Of a DNA stretch of 26,902 nucleotides, positions 8,108 to 15,146 are shown in pieces. The notes beneath the pieces are model-generated. The model was not told the DNA's origin. It worked only from the letters and a program-made list of their open reading frames with translations, and ran no database searches. The stretch lies in IMG/VR virus record IMGVR_UViG_3300028840_001528, positions 1 to 26,902 of that record. One strand, written 5' to 3'. Position 1 is the stretch's first letter. The number at the start of each line of letters is the position of its first letter. The stretch comes from a virus. Made by a program: the position numbers and the translations under genes.

Positions 8108-8606
8108 ATACAACGACCCGTTTCGCGTTGACGTTGACCCGCGATGTGACCCGGATCTACTGTGGAACCTGAATGCGCTACCGCTCCCTTTGGACGATGC
8201 GTCTTTCGATGAAATCCATGCCTACGAGGTATTGGAGCATCTGGGTCGCCAGGGGGATTGGCAGGGGTTCTTCCGGGAGTGGAATGAATACCACCGTCTG
8301 CTGAAACCGGGTGGTCTGTTTATCGCCTCAGTGCCGTCCCTCAAGTCGCCATGGCTGTGGGGTGACCCCGGGCATACCCGGGCGATCAGCATCGAGACGC
8401 TGACATTTCTCGACCAGTCGGCGTATGATGAGCAAGTCGGCAGTGGTGCCATGACTGACTACAGAGCTTGGTATCACGGGAATTTCCGTCTACTCTACGA
8501 ACAGGACGACGGAGACAATTTCTGGTTTGTACTGGAGAAGGTAGATGGCGTTCACGACCTACGCGGAACTGCAGGCGGCGATTCTTGCCCGGATGGACCG
8601 GAGTGA
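8019..8606 (+). CDS. Class I SAM-dependent methyltransferase (methyltransferase 11-like)
   Basis: This 195-residue protein has motif I ELVLGAGN (residues 9-16), an acidic post-I segment FRVDVDPRCDPD, then PLPLDDASFDEIHAYEVLEHL and LLKPGGLFIASVP. The combination is the usual one for small-molecule or sugar methyltransferases. ATG 8019 is used because CAGGGA lies at about the right distance and an earlier in-frame ATG at 7929 would add an unconserved Arg-rich leader. The start overlaps the FkbM gene by 89 bases and the end overlaps the adaptor gene by 62. Motif I lies within the first overlap, so selection there should follow this frame. The last 20 residues (VDGVHDLRGTAGGDS) carry no motif. 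Confidence 0.82.
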   Translation: MPASNNRRELVLGAGNDPKKKLRPTGTPSEYNDPFRVDVDPRCDPDLLWNLNALPLPLDDASFDEIHAYEVLEHLGRQGDWQGFFREWNEYHRLLKPGGLFIASVPSLKSPWLWGDPGHTRAISIETLTFLDQSAYDEQVGSGAMTDYRAWYHGNFRLLYEQDDGDNFWFVLEKVDGVHDLRGTAGGDSCPDGPE

Positions 8607-9180
8607 TCTGACTACCGAAGTTGTAGATTGGATCACGTTGGCTGAATCGGACATCACTCGGTGGTTGCGAGCAAGCTGGATCGAGAAACGCGCCTACGCC
8701 ACACCAGACAACGCCTTCATCGTCTTGCCGACCGATTACAACGGGATGCGTAATCTCCAATGGGATTACCAGAACTACCGCCTCCCCCTCACCGAAGTCT
8801 CCCCCGATATGATTGACAAGATGAACCCCAGCACCACGGCAGGGGTTCCCGAGTTCTTCTGCGTCCATGATGGGCAGATCGAGTTGAGGCCGGCCCCATC
8901 CGGTGATAACACCACCACCATCGAGATCAGCTACTATGCCAAGCCCACGGCATTGAGCGATTCCAACACCAGTAATGAGATCCTGGTGAATGCACCGGAT
9001 CTCCTATTCGCTCGTGCCCTGGCAGAAGGGTTCGATTACATCCTTGATGACAACAGAGCCCAGAAATGGCTGTCGCGCTATAACCTGCTCAGGGCGGACA
9101 TCCTCAAAGAAGATCAGAAGTTGAAATGGAGCGGGAAACCATTGCGGGTAATGGCAGACTCCTTGCGAATGATGGGGTGA
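8545..9180 (+). CDS. Head-tail adaptor protein (SU10 adaptor-like)
   Basis: This 211-residue protein should bind below the portal and connect it to the tail nozzle. Recognition rests on the family pattern. The N-terminus TTYAELQAAILARMDRSDLT leads into VVDWITLAESDITRWLRA. A strand region FIVLPTDYNGMRNLQWD follows, then PLTEVSPDMIDKM and GQIELRPAPSGDNTTTIEISYYAK, and the C-terminal ALAEGFDYILDDNRAQKWLSRYN helix. The ribosome-binding site GGAGAAGG precedes ATG 8545. The gene's first 62 bases overlap the end of the methyltransferase gene. In related phages the adaptor usually lies close behind the capsid gene, so the modification cassette appears to have been placed between them. Confidence 0.85.
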   Translation: MAFTTYAELQAAILARMDRSDLTTEVVDWITLAESDITRWLRASWIEKRAYATPDNAFIVLPTDYNGMRNLQWDYQNYRLPLTEVSPDMIDKMNPSTTAGVPEFFCVHDGQIELRPAPSGDNTTTIEISYYAKPTALSDSNTSNEILVNAPDLLFARALAEGFDYILDDNRAQKWLSRYNLLRADILKEDQKLKWSGKPLRVMADSLRMMG

Positions 9181-9198
9181 GGAAATGAGGGGTGTCGA

Positions 9199-9564
9199 AT
9201 GGCAGGGACAGAACAAAAACAATCAACGCTCTCCGCACAAGCGGTCGTCATCGCGGTGGCGACATTATTGGGCGCTGGCGGCGGAACTGTGGTGTTTTCT
9301 CCCAAAGGGGCTCAGACTGACACTGGACGGCTTACTGGCATTGAGTCTGAGCTTTCTTATGTCAAGCGCGATCTTGTTGAGTTTCAGCGGCCGGGCGAAC
9401 GCTTCACCCGTCGCGACGGAGAAGCACATGCTCGTAGAATCCAAGCCCTGGAGCGCCGGGATCAAGAAACCCGAAAAAGGCTGGACAAGATGAAGGAAGA
9501 AGGCCTGGAGATGCTATACCAGCTTCGCGCTCTTGAAGCTCGAATGGAGGCACTGAGAAAATGA
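9199..9564 (+). CDS. Membrane-anchored coiled-coil protein, candidate inner-membrane spanin
   Basis: This 121-residue protein has a short polar N-terminus and one hydrophobic segment at about residues 12-33 (AQAVVIAVATLLGAGGGTVVF). Its long charged remainder (about 43-119) is rich in Arg, Glu and Leu with heptad-like spacing, typical of a coiled coil. GAGGGG at 9187-9192 precedes ATG 9199. It overlaps the downstream lipoprotein gene by ATGA. Single transmembrane segment, periplasmic coil and a coupled lipoprotein are the layout of a two-component spanin, which joins the membranes in the last step of lysis. Alternatives are a holin-like or structural membrane protein. No endolysin is adjacent. 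Confidence 0.6.
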   Translation: MAGTEQKQSTLSAQAVVIAVATLLGAGGGTVVFSPKGAQTDTGRLTGIESELSYVKRDLVEFQRPGERFTRRDGEAHARRIQALERRDQETRKRLDKMKEEGLEMLYQLRALEARMEALRK

Positions 9565-9815
9565 AATACGGAATCCTGTTTTTACCGGTTGTACTGTTGG
9601 GCGGTTGCGGCACCCTGACCCCCGCTGTCCAGCAGGCGGCCAAGGTCAACGACGAAGCGGTGAGGGTTGCTGAATTCGCTCTGTGCCACGGGGCTTCCGT
9701 GGGTGCCATTCGACGGCATTATGGCACCCCCGACAGGGCGGCCATTTGGCGATCGTTGTGCAACTCGACTGACGAGTTCAACCTTGGGATCCCGGGAGGG
9801 GGTGATGGGAATTAA
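9561..9815 (+). CDS. Small lipoprotein, candidate outer-membrane spanin
   Basis: This 84-residue protein has a lipoprotein signal MKYGILFLPVVLLGGC with the lipobox LGGC. Cleavage would leave Cys16 as the lipidated residue and a 68-69 residue mature protein. Gly at +2 does not signal inner-membrane retention, so outer-membrane placement is expected. The mature part has TPAVQQAAKVNDEAVRVAEF, then a Cys-containing segment (ALCHGASVGAIRRHYGTPDRAAIWRSLC) whose pattern recurs in phage lipoproteins near lysis genes. It is not Pro-rich like lambda Rz1. The ATGA coupling to the coiled-coil gene supports a partner relationship. It overlaps the next gene by 11 bases. Confidence 0.62.
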   Translation: MKYGILFLPVVLLGGCGTLTPAVQQAAKVNDEAVRVAEFALCHGASVGAIRRHYGTPDRAAIWRSLCNSTDEFNLGIPGGGDGN

Positions 9816-10332
9816 CTATACGGCACTGACGTCAGAGTTGACTGTTGACCCTTTGACCAGGGGTTACGCCGGCATGACAGACCAGCAAGCCGCTGACTCA
9901 CTGAACGCTGTGGATCGACCCAACGTGAATGGTCCCTATTCGGTTCTGTCTTACATGCTGAACAAGACCCACAAGACAGGCACCGGCACGGACCAAGAGT
10001 ATACCAACATCCTTGGTCGCCTGATCCATGCTGCAGGGGCAGATGCGGGTACAAGCCCATTTGGGCAGACTGACACCATGCTGCTGAAACAGAAGCATGC
10101 CTGCCAGGCGGTGTTGTTCTGGCTTGAGTCCCCCCATGCAGAGGATTACGACCTCACGGATACCTCACTACCGTTGGGCCTTGTCAATGCGGCAGATGTG
10201 TTCAGCGTGTCACAGAAAACCGCTATTGAGGCGCTATCGCAGAATCGGATCAGTCGGGCTACAGAGTTGGCCAGTGATCTTCAATACAGCGGATTGATTA
10301 CCGTTAGCCATGTGGCAACGGCGAGGGCATAA
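9805..10332 (+). CDS. Phage structural-type protein, unknown function
   Basis: This is a 175-residue protein. ATG 9805 is preferred over an in-frame ATG at 9667, because GGGAGGGGG lies immediately upstream and the longer version would overlap the whole end of the lipoprotein gene. It begins INYTALTSELTVDPLTRGYAGMTDQQAADSLN, a pattern seen in minor structural proteins of many tailed phages. The rest is mainly helical with LPLGLVNAADVFSVSQKTAIEALSQNRISRATELA near the end. It begins the run of tail genes after the adaptor and spanin-like pair. A precise role cannot be read from the sequence. Confidence 0.72.
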   Translation: MGINYTALTSELTVDPLTRGYAGMTDQQAADSLNAVDRPNVNGPYSVLSYMLNKTHKTGTGTDQEYTNILGRLIHAAGADAGTSPFGQTDTMLLKQKHACQAVLFWLESPHAEDYDLTDTSLPLGLVNAADVFSVSQKTAIEALSQNRISRATELASDLQYSGLITVSHVATARA

Positions 10333-10334
10333 CA

Positions 10335-10898
10335 ATGGCCGACTCCTACGTTAAGTACGGTACACAGCTTCTATTCGCTGACCATGTGACAGACTTCGGT
10401 GCAGCACCGACCACTGCGGCAAACTCCCTGATTATCGGAACTCCAACTGACGTTCAGCTCGATCTAACTGGCGTGGCGGCGTCCGGTGGTGCAAGGCAGA
10501 GCGCCAAGACGGCAGACCTGGGCGCTACCCACAGCGACATCTGGGAGGTGTCGGCCTGTCTTGAGTTTGAGGCGGCACCGACGGATGGCGGGGTTGTGAC
10601 CTTCTACTGGGCTGAATCCCCAAGTGCCACTGCAGGTACGGGCAACCCGGCTGGCCTGACAGGCAGTGATGCAGCCTTTGTTGACACCACCGGCAACCTT
10701 GGGCAGATGAAGCGAATCGGCTCCCTGACAGTGCGAAACAACGTGATCAACATCGGTCATGTGGGACATGTGGTTGTGGATCATCGCTATGGGATCTTGG
10801 TGGTGGTGAACAATGCTGACCAAGCTCTGCGCTCTACCGCGACGGCCATGGACGAGACGCACATCGTCATGAACGAGATTGTTTCCGGGGCGGTCTGA
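10335..10898 (+). CDS. Virion structural-type protein, beta-rich
   Basis: This 187-residue protein begins ADSYVKYGTQLLFADHVTDFG. GAGGG lies eight bases before its ATG. The sequence is Ala-, Thr-, Gly- and Val-rich with many short strands (IWEVSACLEFEAAPTDGGVVTFYWAESP, HVGHVVVDHRYGILVVVNNAD), as in phage tail or decoration proteins with jelly-roll-like folds. It has no signal or membrane segment. It ends in a one-base TGATG overlap with the next gene. Position suggests a tail component. No specific function is assigned. Confidence 0.7.
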   Translation: MADSYVKYGTQLLFADHVTDFGAAPTTAANSLIIGTPTDVQLDLTGVAASGGARQSAKTADLGATHSDIWEVSACLEFEAAPTDGGVVTFYWAESPSATAGTGNPAGLTGSDAAFVDTTGNLGQMKRIGSLTVRNNVINIGHVGHVVVDHRYGILVVVNNADQALRSTATAMDETHIVMNEIVSGAV

Positions 10899-11767
10899 TG
10901 ACTGTAGTCCGTAGCGCAAGGGGCTTACATGCTATAGCGAGGCGCGAGCCATCGCTGCTGATCCCTAATGAGCAACCATCAGGGAATGTAACTCCGCCCG
11001 CCGATGACGTGCTGTCGTGGGCACCCTGGGAAGGTATGTTAGGTTTTGATCTGTCTGGTGACTACGCTGCTACAGCACACACAGGCGATCCGGCCATCGT
11101 GCAGTATGAGGGGGATTCAGCAGTTTATGCGGTCAATGACATCCTGCAGATAGGCCCAGCAGGCATTGACTTGTCCGGCGGCTATACGATCACATGGCGC
11201 GGTGAGATAACGTCATTCGACGATTGGGGGGGAGTGTTTGTGCTTCCTGCCAATTCCGGGGCTACAAACCATATTGTATTTCAGCGGAGTAGCTCAACAG
11301 CAGTGCTACGAATATATCACGGAGTAACGTCAATAGACTTGTCAATAGCCACTACTGATCTGCAATCAGCGAAACATACCGTATCCATCACATGGGATGG
11401 CGCAAGAATACGCACTGTTTTAGACGGTGTGCTCAAAGATGATTTAGCCTTTACTACTACGCCAGACACAACGGGCGGAGTTGATGGGGTGTATCTGTTT
11501 TGCGAGAGAAATCTTGATACTGCCTTTGGCACGGATGGGTACTGTACGGCATTCGAGGTTAAAGCGGAGCCGACGTCTGCGGCTGAGCTAGTTGACCAGC
11601 ACCATCATTTGTATCAGGACTGGAAGACGGCGAATGATTCTCCATATTTGATTTCAGTGGCGGCGGTAACCGCCGACGATGTTTTCTTCAAAAACCAAAC
11701 CGACGAGATTTCCAACGGCGTCGGCCCGGTAACTGCCGCAAGACTTAATGGAGTGATAGTCACATGA
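10898..11767 (+). CDS. LamG/concanavalin-like lectin-domain tail protein
   Basis: This 289-residue protein probably binds glycans on the host or on the virion. From about residue 45 to 235 it shows the strand rhythm of a LamG-type jelly roll: GGYTITWRGEITSFDDWGGVFVLP, NHIVFQRSSSTAVLRIYHGVTSIDLSI, KHTVSITWDGARIRTVLDG, then GGVDGVYLFCERN. The C-terminal 50 residues include the helix-like segment AAELVDQHHHLYQDW and a short sandwich-like end. Base composition is visibly AT-richer than in the capsid block, especially around 11270-11460, consistent with exchange of a receptor-binding module. The gene overlaps the previous stop by one base and the next gene by ATGA. Confidence 0.7.
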   Translation: MTVVRSARGLHAIARREPSLLIPNEQPSGNVTPPADDVLSWAPWEGMLGFDLSGDYAATAHTGDPAIVQYEGDSAVYAVNDILQIGPAGIDLSGGYTITWRGEITSFDDWGGVFVLPANSGATNHIVFQRSSSTAVLRIYHGVTSIDLSIATTDLQSAKHTVSITWDGARIRTVLDGVLKDDLAFTTTPDTTGGVDGVYLFCERNLDTAFGTDGYCTAFEVKAEPTSAAELVDQHHHLYQDWKTANDSPYLISVAAVTADDVFFKNQTDEISNGVGPVTAARLNGVIVT

Positions 11768-13095
11768 GAATCCCCAGCGGTACTACCGACCAATACATCT
11801 ACTTCGTAGCCGTAGATTCAACAGACCTCAAGACCCGTGAGACCGGCCTAACCACCTTCACTGTGTACCGGTCACGCAATGGAGGTATTGCTGCTGCGAT
11901 GACCACGCCGACAGTCAATGAGGTTGATGCGACCAACATGCCCGGTGTGTATGAACTGCTGCTCGATGAGGACATGACAATAGATGCGGGCGATGATTCG
12001 CAGGAAATGGTGTTCCACATCACCCAGGCGAGCATGGCACCTGTCACAAGAACCATCGAGCTGTATCGGTCCAAGATCACTGCAGGCAACACCCTCACCG
12101 TTGACGCCAGTGGCAATGTGACCCTGGCAGACTCCGTTACTCATGGCGGCTCTGGTGCGGTGATGAGTCTCGGTAGCGTAGTCATTGCACCTTCAGACGG
12201 TACCCCTAACATCGATCTCGCCGGTTCCGGCAATGCCGATGGTATCACCTTCACTCGCTCCGGTTCTGGTAACCCGTTTGATACGAACGTGATGGCGCAG
12301 ATCAATGCAGAGGTCGATACCGCTATCTCTGATGCTGCTCTTGCAACGGCTGCCGCATTGACCACTGTGGATACCAATGTCGATACGATCCTGGTGGACA
12401 CCAATGAACTGCAGACGGATTGGGCGGACGGCGGCAGATTGGACTTGATCCTGGATGCGCGGGCGTCCCAGACCAGTGTGGACACCGTTGATACCAACGT
12501 GGACGCGATATTGGTGGATACCGGAACCACTCTGCCGGCTCAGATCAGCGGGCTCAACGATCCTACCGCGGCGGCCATTGCCGATGCAGTATGGGATGAG
12601 GCCACCGTGGGGCATACCACCGCCGGCACCTTCGGGGAACAGGTGAAGACGGACGTTGACGCGATTCTTGCGGACACCAACGAGCTGCAAGGGGACTGGG
12701 TCAATGGTGGCCGGCTCGATGTGATCCTGGATGAGTTGACCACCCAGGGTGACACCAATGAGACGAAGCTGGATACCATCGATACCAACGTGGATGCGAT
12801 CCTGGTGGACACGGCGTCTATAGGCATAACCAAGAACGCGGCATTCTCGAACTTCGAATTCCTTATGGTGCTGACTTCGGACCACTACACCGCCGGCACC
12901 GGTTTGACGGTTACCGGACAGCGAAGCATCGATGGTGGGGGGTTTACCAACATCAGCGGTGCCATTGCCGAAGTGGGGAGCGGTGTGTATCAGGTGGATC
13001 TGCTGGCGGCCGATACGAACGGTGATGTGATTACCTACAAGTTCTCTGCCGCAACTGCGGATGACACCATCGTTACGGTGAAGACACGGGCATGA
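11764..13095 (+). CDS. Tail fibre-like protein with duplicated repeats and paired end domains
   Basis: This 443-residue protein has a beta-rich N-terminal domain (about 1-105), a repeat region (about 195-355) and a beta-rich C-terminal domain (about 365-443). The repeat core is DTNVDAILVDT, seen at about residues 203-213, 243-253 and 340-350, with a variant TDVDAILADT at 296-305. Two of the copies continue as NELQxDWxxGGRLDxILD. The segment AAIADAVWDEATVGHTTAGTFGEQV recurs widely in phage fibre proteins. The repeats look like a trimeric coiled-coil shaft. The two end domains share a pattern of polar strands, a GG turn and GVYELLL/GVYQVDLL. It overlaps both neighbours by ATGA. Confidence 0.72.
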   Translation: MRIPSGTTDQYIYFVAVDSTDLKTRETGLTTFTVYRSRNGGIAAAMTTPTVNEVDATNMPGVYELLLDEDMTIDAGDDSQEMVFHITQASMAPVTRTIELYRSKITAGNTLTVDASGNVTLADSVTHGGSGAVMSLGSVVIAPSDGTPNIDLAGSGNADGITFTRSGSGNPFDTNVMAQINAEVDTAISDAALATAAALTTVDTNVDTILVDTNELQTDWADGGRLDLILDARASQTSVDTVDTNVDAILVDTGTTLPAQISGLNDPTAAAIADAVWDEATVGHTTAGTFGEQVKTDVDAILADTNELQGDWVNGGRLDVILDELTTQGDTNETKLDTIDTNVDAILVDTASIGITKNAAFSNFEFLMVLTSDHYTAGTGLTVTGQRSIDGGGFTNISGAIAEVGSGVYQVDLLAADTNGDVITYKFSAATADDTIVTVKTRA

Positions 13096-13253
13096 TAATC
13101 GACTGGCGCTCAAGGATGACATTCGTTGGCGGGTTCTTCTTCCGCCATGCGATTGCCGTGGAACCGGAATCCCCATGGACGGAGATAACTCCGGACGATT
13201 CCACCTGGACCGCCCAAGACCCCGACGATTCTGTGTGGACGGAGATCCCTTGA
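13092..13253 (+). CDS. Small Trp-repeat protein of the tail block
   Basis: This 53-residue open frame starts with ATG overlapping the fibre stop (ATGA) and ends in TGATG shared with the next gene. The second half holds three spaced copies of a short motif: SPWTEITP, STWTAQDP and SVWTEIP. Regular W-T spacing by about ten residues suggests an extended or beta-solenoid-like segment. Tight packing on both sides supports translation even though it is short. The function is unknown. A virion-associated linker would fit the position. Confidence 0.6.
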   Translation: MIIDWRSRMTFVGGFFFRHAIAVEPESPWTEITPDDSTWTAQDPDDSVWTEIP

Positions 13254-13381
13254 TGCCGGCGAAGACAAAGAGACAGCAGCGGTTCATGGGAATGTGCAGC
13301 ACCCCGGCAGGAAGAAAGAAGGCCAAGGGTAAATGCCCATCGATGAAAGTGGCGAAGAAGTACCGCAAGAAGGCTAAGTGA
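13253..13381 (+). CDS. Very small basic protein, DUF3008-like N-terminus
   Basis: This 42-residue protein starts MPAKTKRQQRFMGMC and is about one third Lys plus Arg. The first 15 residues resemble the start of DUF3008-type phage proteins (MPAKSKxQQRFMGM). The rest differs and includes two Cys residues. It could bind nucleic acid or neutralise charge inside the head, but no such role is shown. Both ends touch neighbouring genes by one base, so it is probably translated by coupling. The frame can be extended upstream to 13175, but that would overlap the Trp-repeat gene throughout. Confidence 0.6.
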   Translation: MPAKTKRQQRFMGMCSTPAGRKKAKGKCPSMKVAKKYRKKAK

Positions 13382-13863
13382 TGGCATGCAATACTTGGTG
13401 TTCATACACTGGTGAAATTCCGACCAAGGGTGACCCGGAAAGTCGCCTAGACGATTGGGTGGTTAATGTGTCTGACTTCAGTAATCTCTTGACGGACGGA
13501 ATAAACAAACTCGTTTGGGGCGGGGGTGCTGAGTCTTTCACGCTGCCAACCCAATACTGGATTTCCTGCCACAGCACTCTTTCGACCGAGACGGGGCCGG
13601 GCACCGAGTTGTCCGGTAACAACTACGGACGGATGCAGGTGTTGCTTGAAAAGGTGACAGACCGGAAATGGGCAACGAGTGCAGATGTATCGAGTCAGTC
13701 GGCATCGGCCGACTGGGATCCGATCCTGTCTCTGGGCGTTTATGACGCTCAGACCGGGGGCCGCTATCTCGGGTATGGTACTTTGTCGGTACCGAAGATA
13801 ATCCTGACCAGTCAGGTGTTTTTCATCGGTCAGGGTAACTTCACCCTAGAGTTCCTGGTATGA
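13381..13863 (+). CDS. Phage tail/structural protein of the small beta-sandwich type
   Basis: This is a 160-residue protein. ATG 13381 overlaps the previous stop by one base; GTG 13378 is a less likely start. The core pattern is common in tailed-phage proteins. It runs FTLPTQYWISCHST, TETGPGTELSGNNYGRMQV (about residues 69-87), then SASADWDPILSLGVYDAQTGGRYLGYGTLSVPKIILTSQ and a final FFIGQGNFTLEFLV. Proteins of this type lie next to fibres and are probably beta-sandwich virion parts. The first 45 residues (MACNTWCSYTGEIPTKGDPE) do not follow the usual start and contain two Cys residues. Confidence 0.72.
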   Translation: MACNTWCSYTGEIPTKGDPESRLDDWVVNVSDFSNLLTDGINKLVWGGGAESFTLPTQYWISCHSTLSTETGPGTELSGNNYGRMQVLLEKVTDRKWATSADVSSQSASADWDPILSLGVYDAQTGGRYLGYGTLSVPKIILTSQVFFIGQGNFTLEFLV

Positions 13864-15137
13864 CGAGGCCTAATTTCACACCGGATCCTCCACCCGAAGG
13901 GGCAGACTCGGCCGAGTTGACGGCGTGGTTCATGGATCAACTCAACCGGATCGCGGACTGGTGGCCGCCGGACTACGATGCTCGGTTGGCGGCTCTGGAG
14001 ACTCGGAACACTGTCAACGCGGGAACTTTTCCACTCAACACCCGGGTGGCGATAGGCATCACCGTAACCGATGTACCAGCGTTGAACTGCGGTGAGGGGT
14101 CAGTGGCGGAGATAGCAAGTACGCCTTTCTATAACCCTATTGGAATCATGTACGCAAATACCGCGGATCGAGTGGTGTTGTTTTCCACTAACGTCGTAAC
14201 CACCCCGTCTCGGATTGTAGAAGTTAATCCCAACACCGGTGCCGTCACTGATCTTCACAATGTGACAGGTGAAGTTATTTACGGTGTCGTGTGTTCCCCC
14301 ACCGGCTCAATAAGTACGGCTGATCGGGTTATTTGGATGGAAGGCGGCTTTGGTTCAACCATCTACTTCAAATGTTACACATTGGCACCTTGGACAATGG
14401 TGTGGGAAGTGAGTTTGTCATACGGGGGGTCTTTCAGCGGGATTGCGGGGGAGAGCAATAGCTCAATACTGGTGAAAGGGAGTCTTGGGATGCGGTATGT
14501 TAATAAAGCAACGGGGGGTAACAGTGCCGACATAACACCAGATGCTGGTTACTCACTACCGTCTAACTTCCATGCGGCATACCTTTTACCACATGCCTAT
14601 GATTGGCAGTTCATCATAAAGGAAACCGCCACTAACGATTACCATGTTGTAGAGGTTCCAAACGGGCATTCGAGTATAGGGGCCAGCGACATCGTTGAGA
14701 CTCTTTCTGTCGGAAGTGCTACCGATTTGGTGTATGGGGGAGCCCCGGTTGTAGATTCAGACGGTAATGTGTATTGGCCCATCATTTCGCCCCAAATGCA
14801 GGCCGCAGAAGGAGAGTCCCATTCAACATTTATTTTGCGAGTAAATGCTTCAAAAGTTCACGACAGAACATGGGGATTTAGTACAACAGGGATATCATCC
14901 TTCGGTGCAACTAATCTTGGGGTTCTGACATACCAAGAAGATCGAGACGTCATTCTCTGTTGTACCAGTAATAAGGTTCAGCAATACCATATCCCAACCA
15001 ACACTTGGTCAGAATGTACCCCAAGCGGGGTGGATGATAATATCTTCGGTGCGGCCTATGTCGGGAATGATACGCTTTGGACTCAGAAGACTTCAGACAC
15101 CAATAATGTAGGTGCCTGGGAATTCACGATTTATTAA
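13860..15137 (+). CDS. Large beta-rich tail protein, propeller-like, candidate receptor-binding protein
   Basis: This 425-residue protein has an N-terminal helical attachment-type segment (SAELTAWFMDQLNRIADWWPPDYDARLAALE, about residues 16-47). About 370 residues of repeated short strands follow, with turns such as SRIVEVNPNTGAVTDLHN, GGAPVVDSDGNVYWPI and VQQYHIPTNTWSECTP. The spacing resembles Kelch/WD-like propeller blades, which would suit a host-contacting tip. No enzyme motif is seen. The gene from about 14100 onward is clearly AT-richer than the capsid and ejection genes, and codon use looks less biased to G or C in third positions. It overlaps the previous gene by ATGA. Confidence 0.65.
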   Translation: MTRPNFTPDPPPEGADSAELTAWFMDQLNRIADWWPPDYDARLAALETRNTVNAGTFPLNTRVAIGITVTDVPALNCGEGSVAEIASTPFYNPIGIMYANTADRVVLFSTNVVTTPSRIVEVNPNTGAVTDLHNVTGEVIYGVVCSPTGSISTADRVIWMEGGFGSTIYFKCYTLAPWTMVWEVSLSYGGSFSGIAGESNSSILVKGSLGMRYVNKATGGNSADITPDAGYSLPSNFHAAYLLPHAYDWQFIIKETATNDYHVVEVPNGHSSIGASDIVETLSVGSATDLVYGGAPVVDSDGNVYWPIISPQMQAAEGESHSTFILRVNASKVHDRTWGFSTTGISSFGATNLGVLTYQEDRDVILCCTSNKVQQYHIPTNTWSECTPSGVDDNIFGAAYVGNDTLWTQKTSDTNNVGAWEFTIY

Positions 15138-15144
15138 GGAGGCG
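15138..15144 (+). promoter_or_regulatory. Strong Shine-Dalgarno site before the tail fibre gene
   Basis: AAGGAGGCGAC starts in the TAA stop of the preceding gene and places a near-perfect AGGAGG core about six bases before ATG 15147. Most genes here use weaker sites or stop-start coupling, so this fibre protein may be made in larger amounts. Confidence 0.7.
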
Positions 15145-15146
15145 AC

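Noticed and set aside
9185-9493. 102-residue plus-strand frame overlapping the coiled-coil membrane protein
   Set aside because: Embedded Rz1-type genes made it worth checking, but it lacks a lipobox. The separate downstream lipoprotein already fits the partner role, and the start site has no better ribosome-binding site than ATG 9199.
12193-13368. Minus-strand 391-residue frame across the fibre-like gene
   Set aside because: It mirrors the repeated plus-strand sequence, so its own repeats are antisense copies. It also spans three tightly coupled plus-strand genes.
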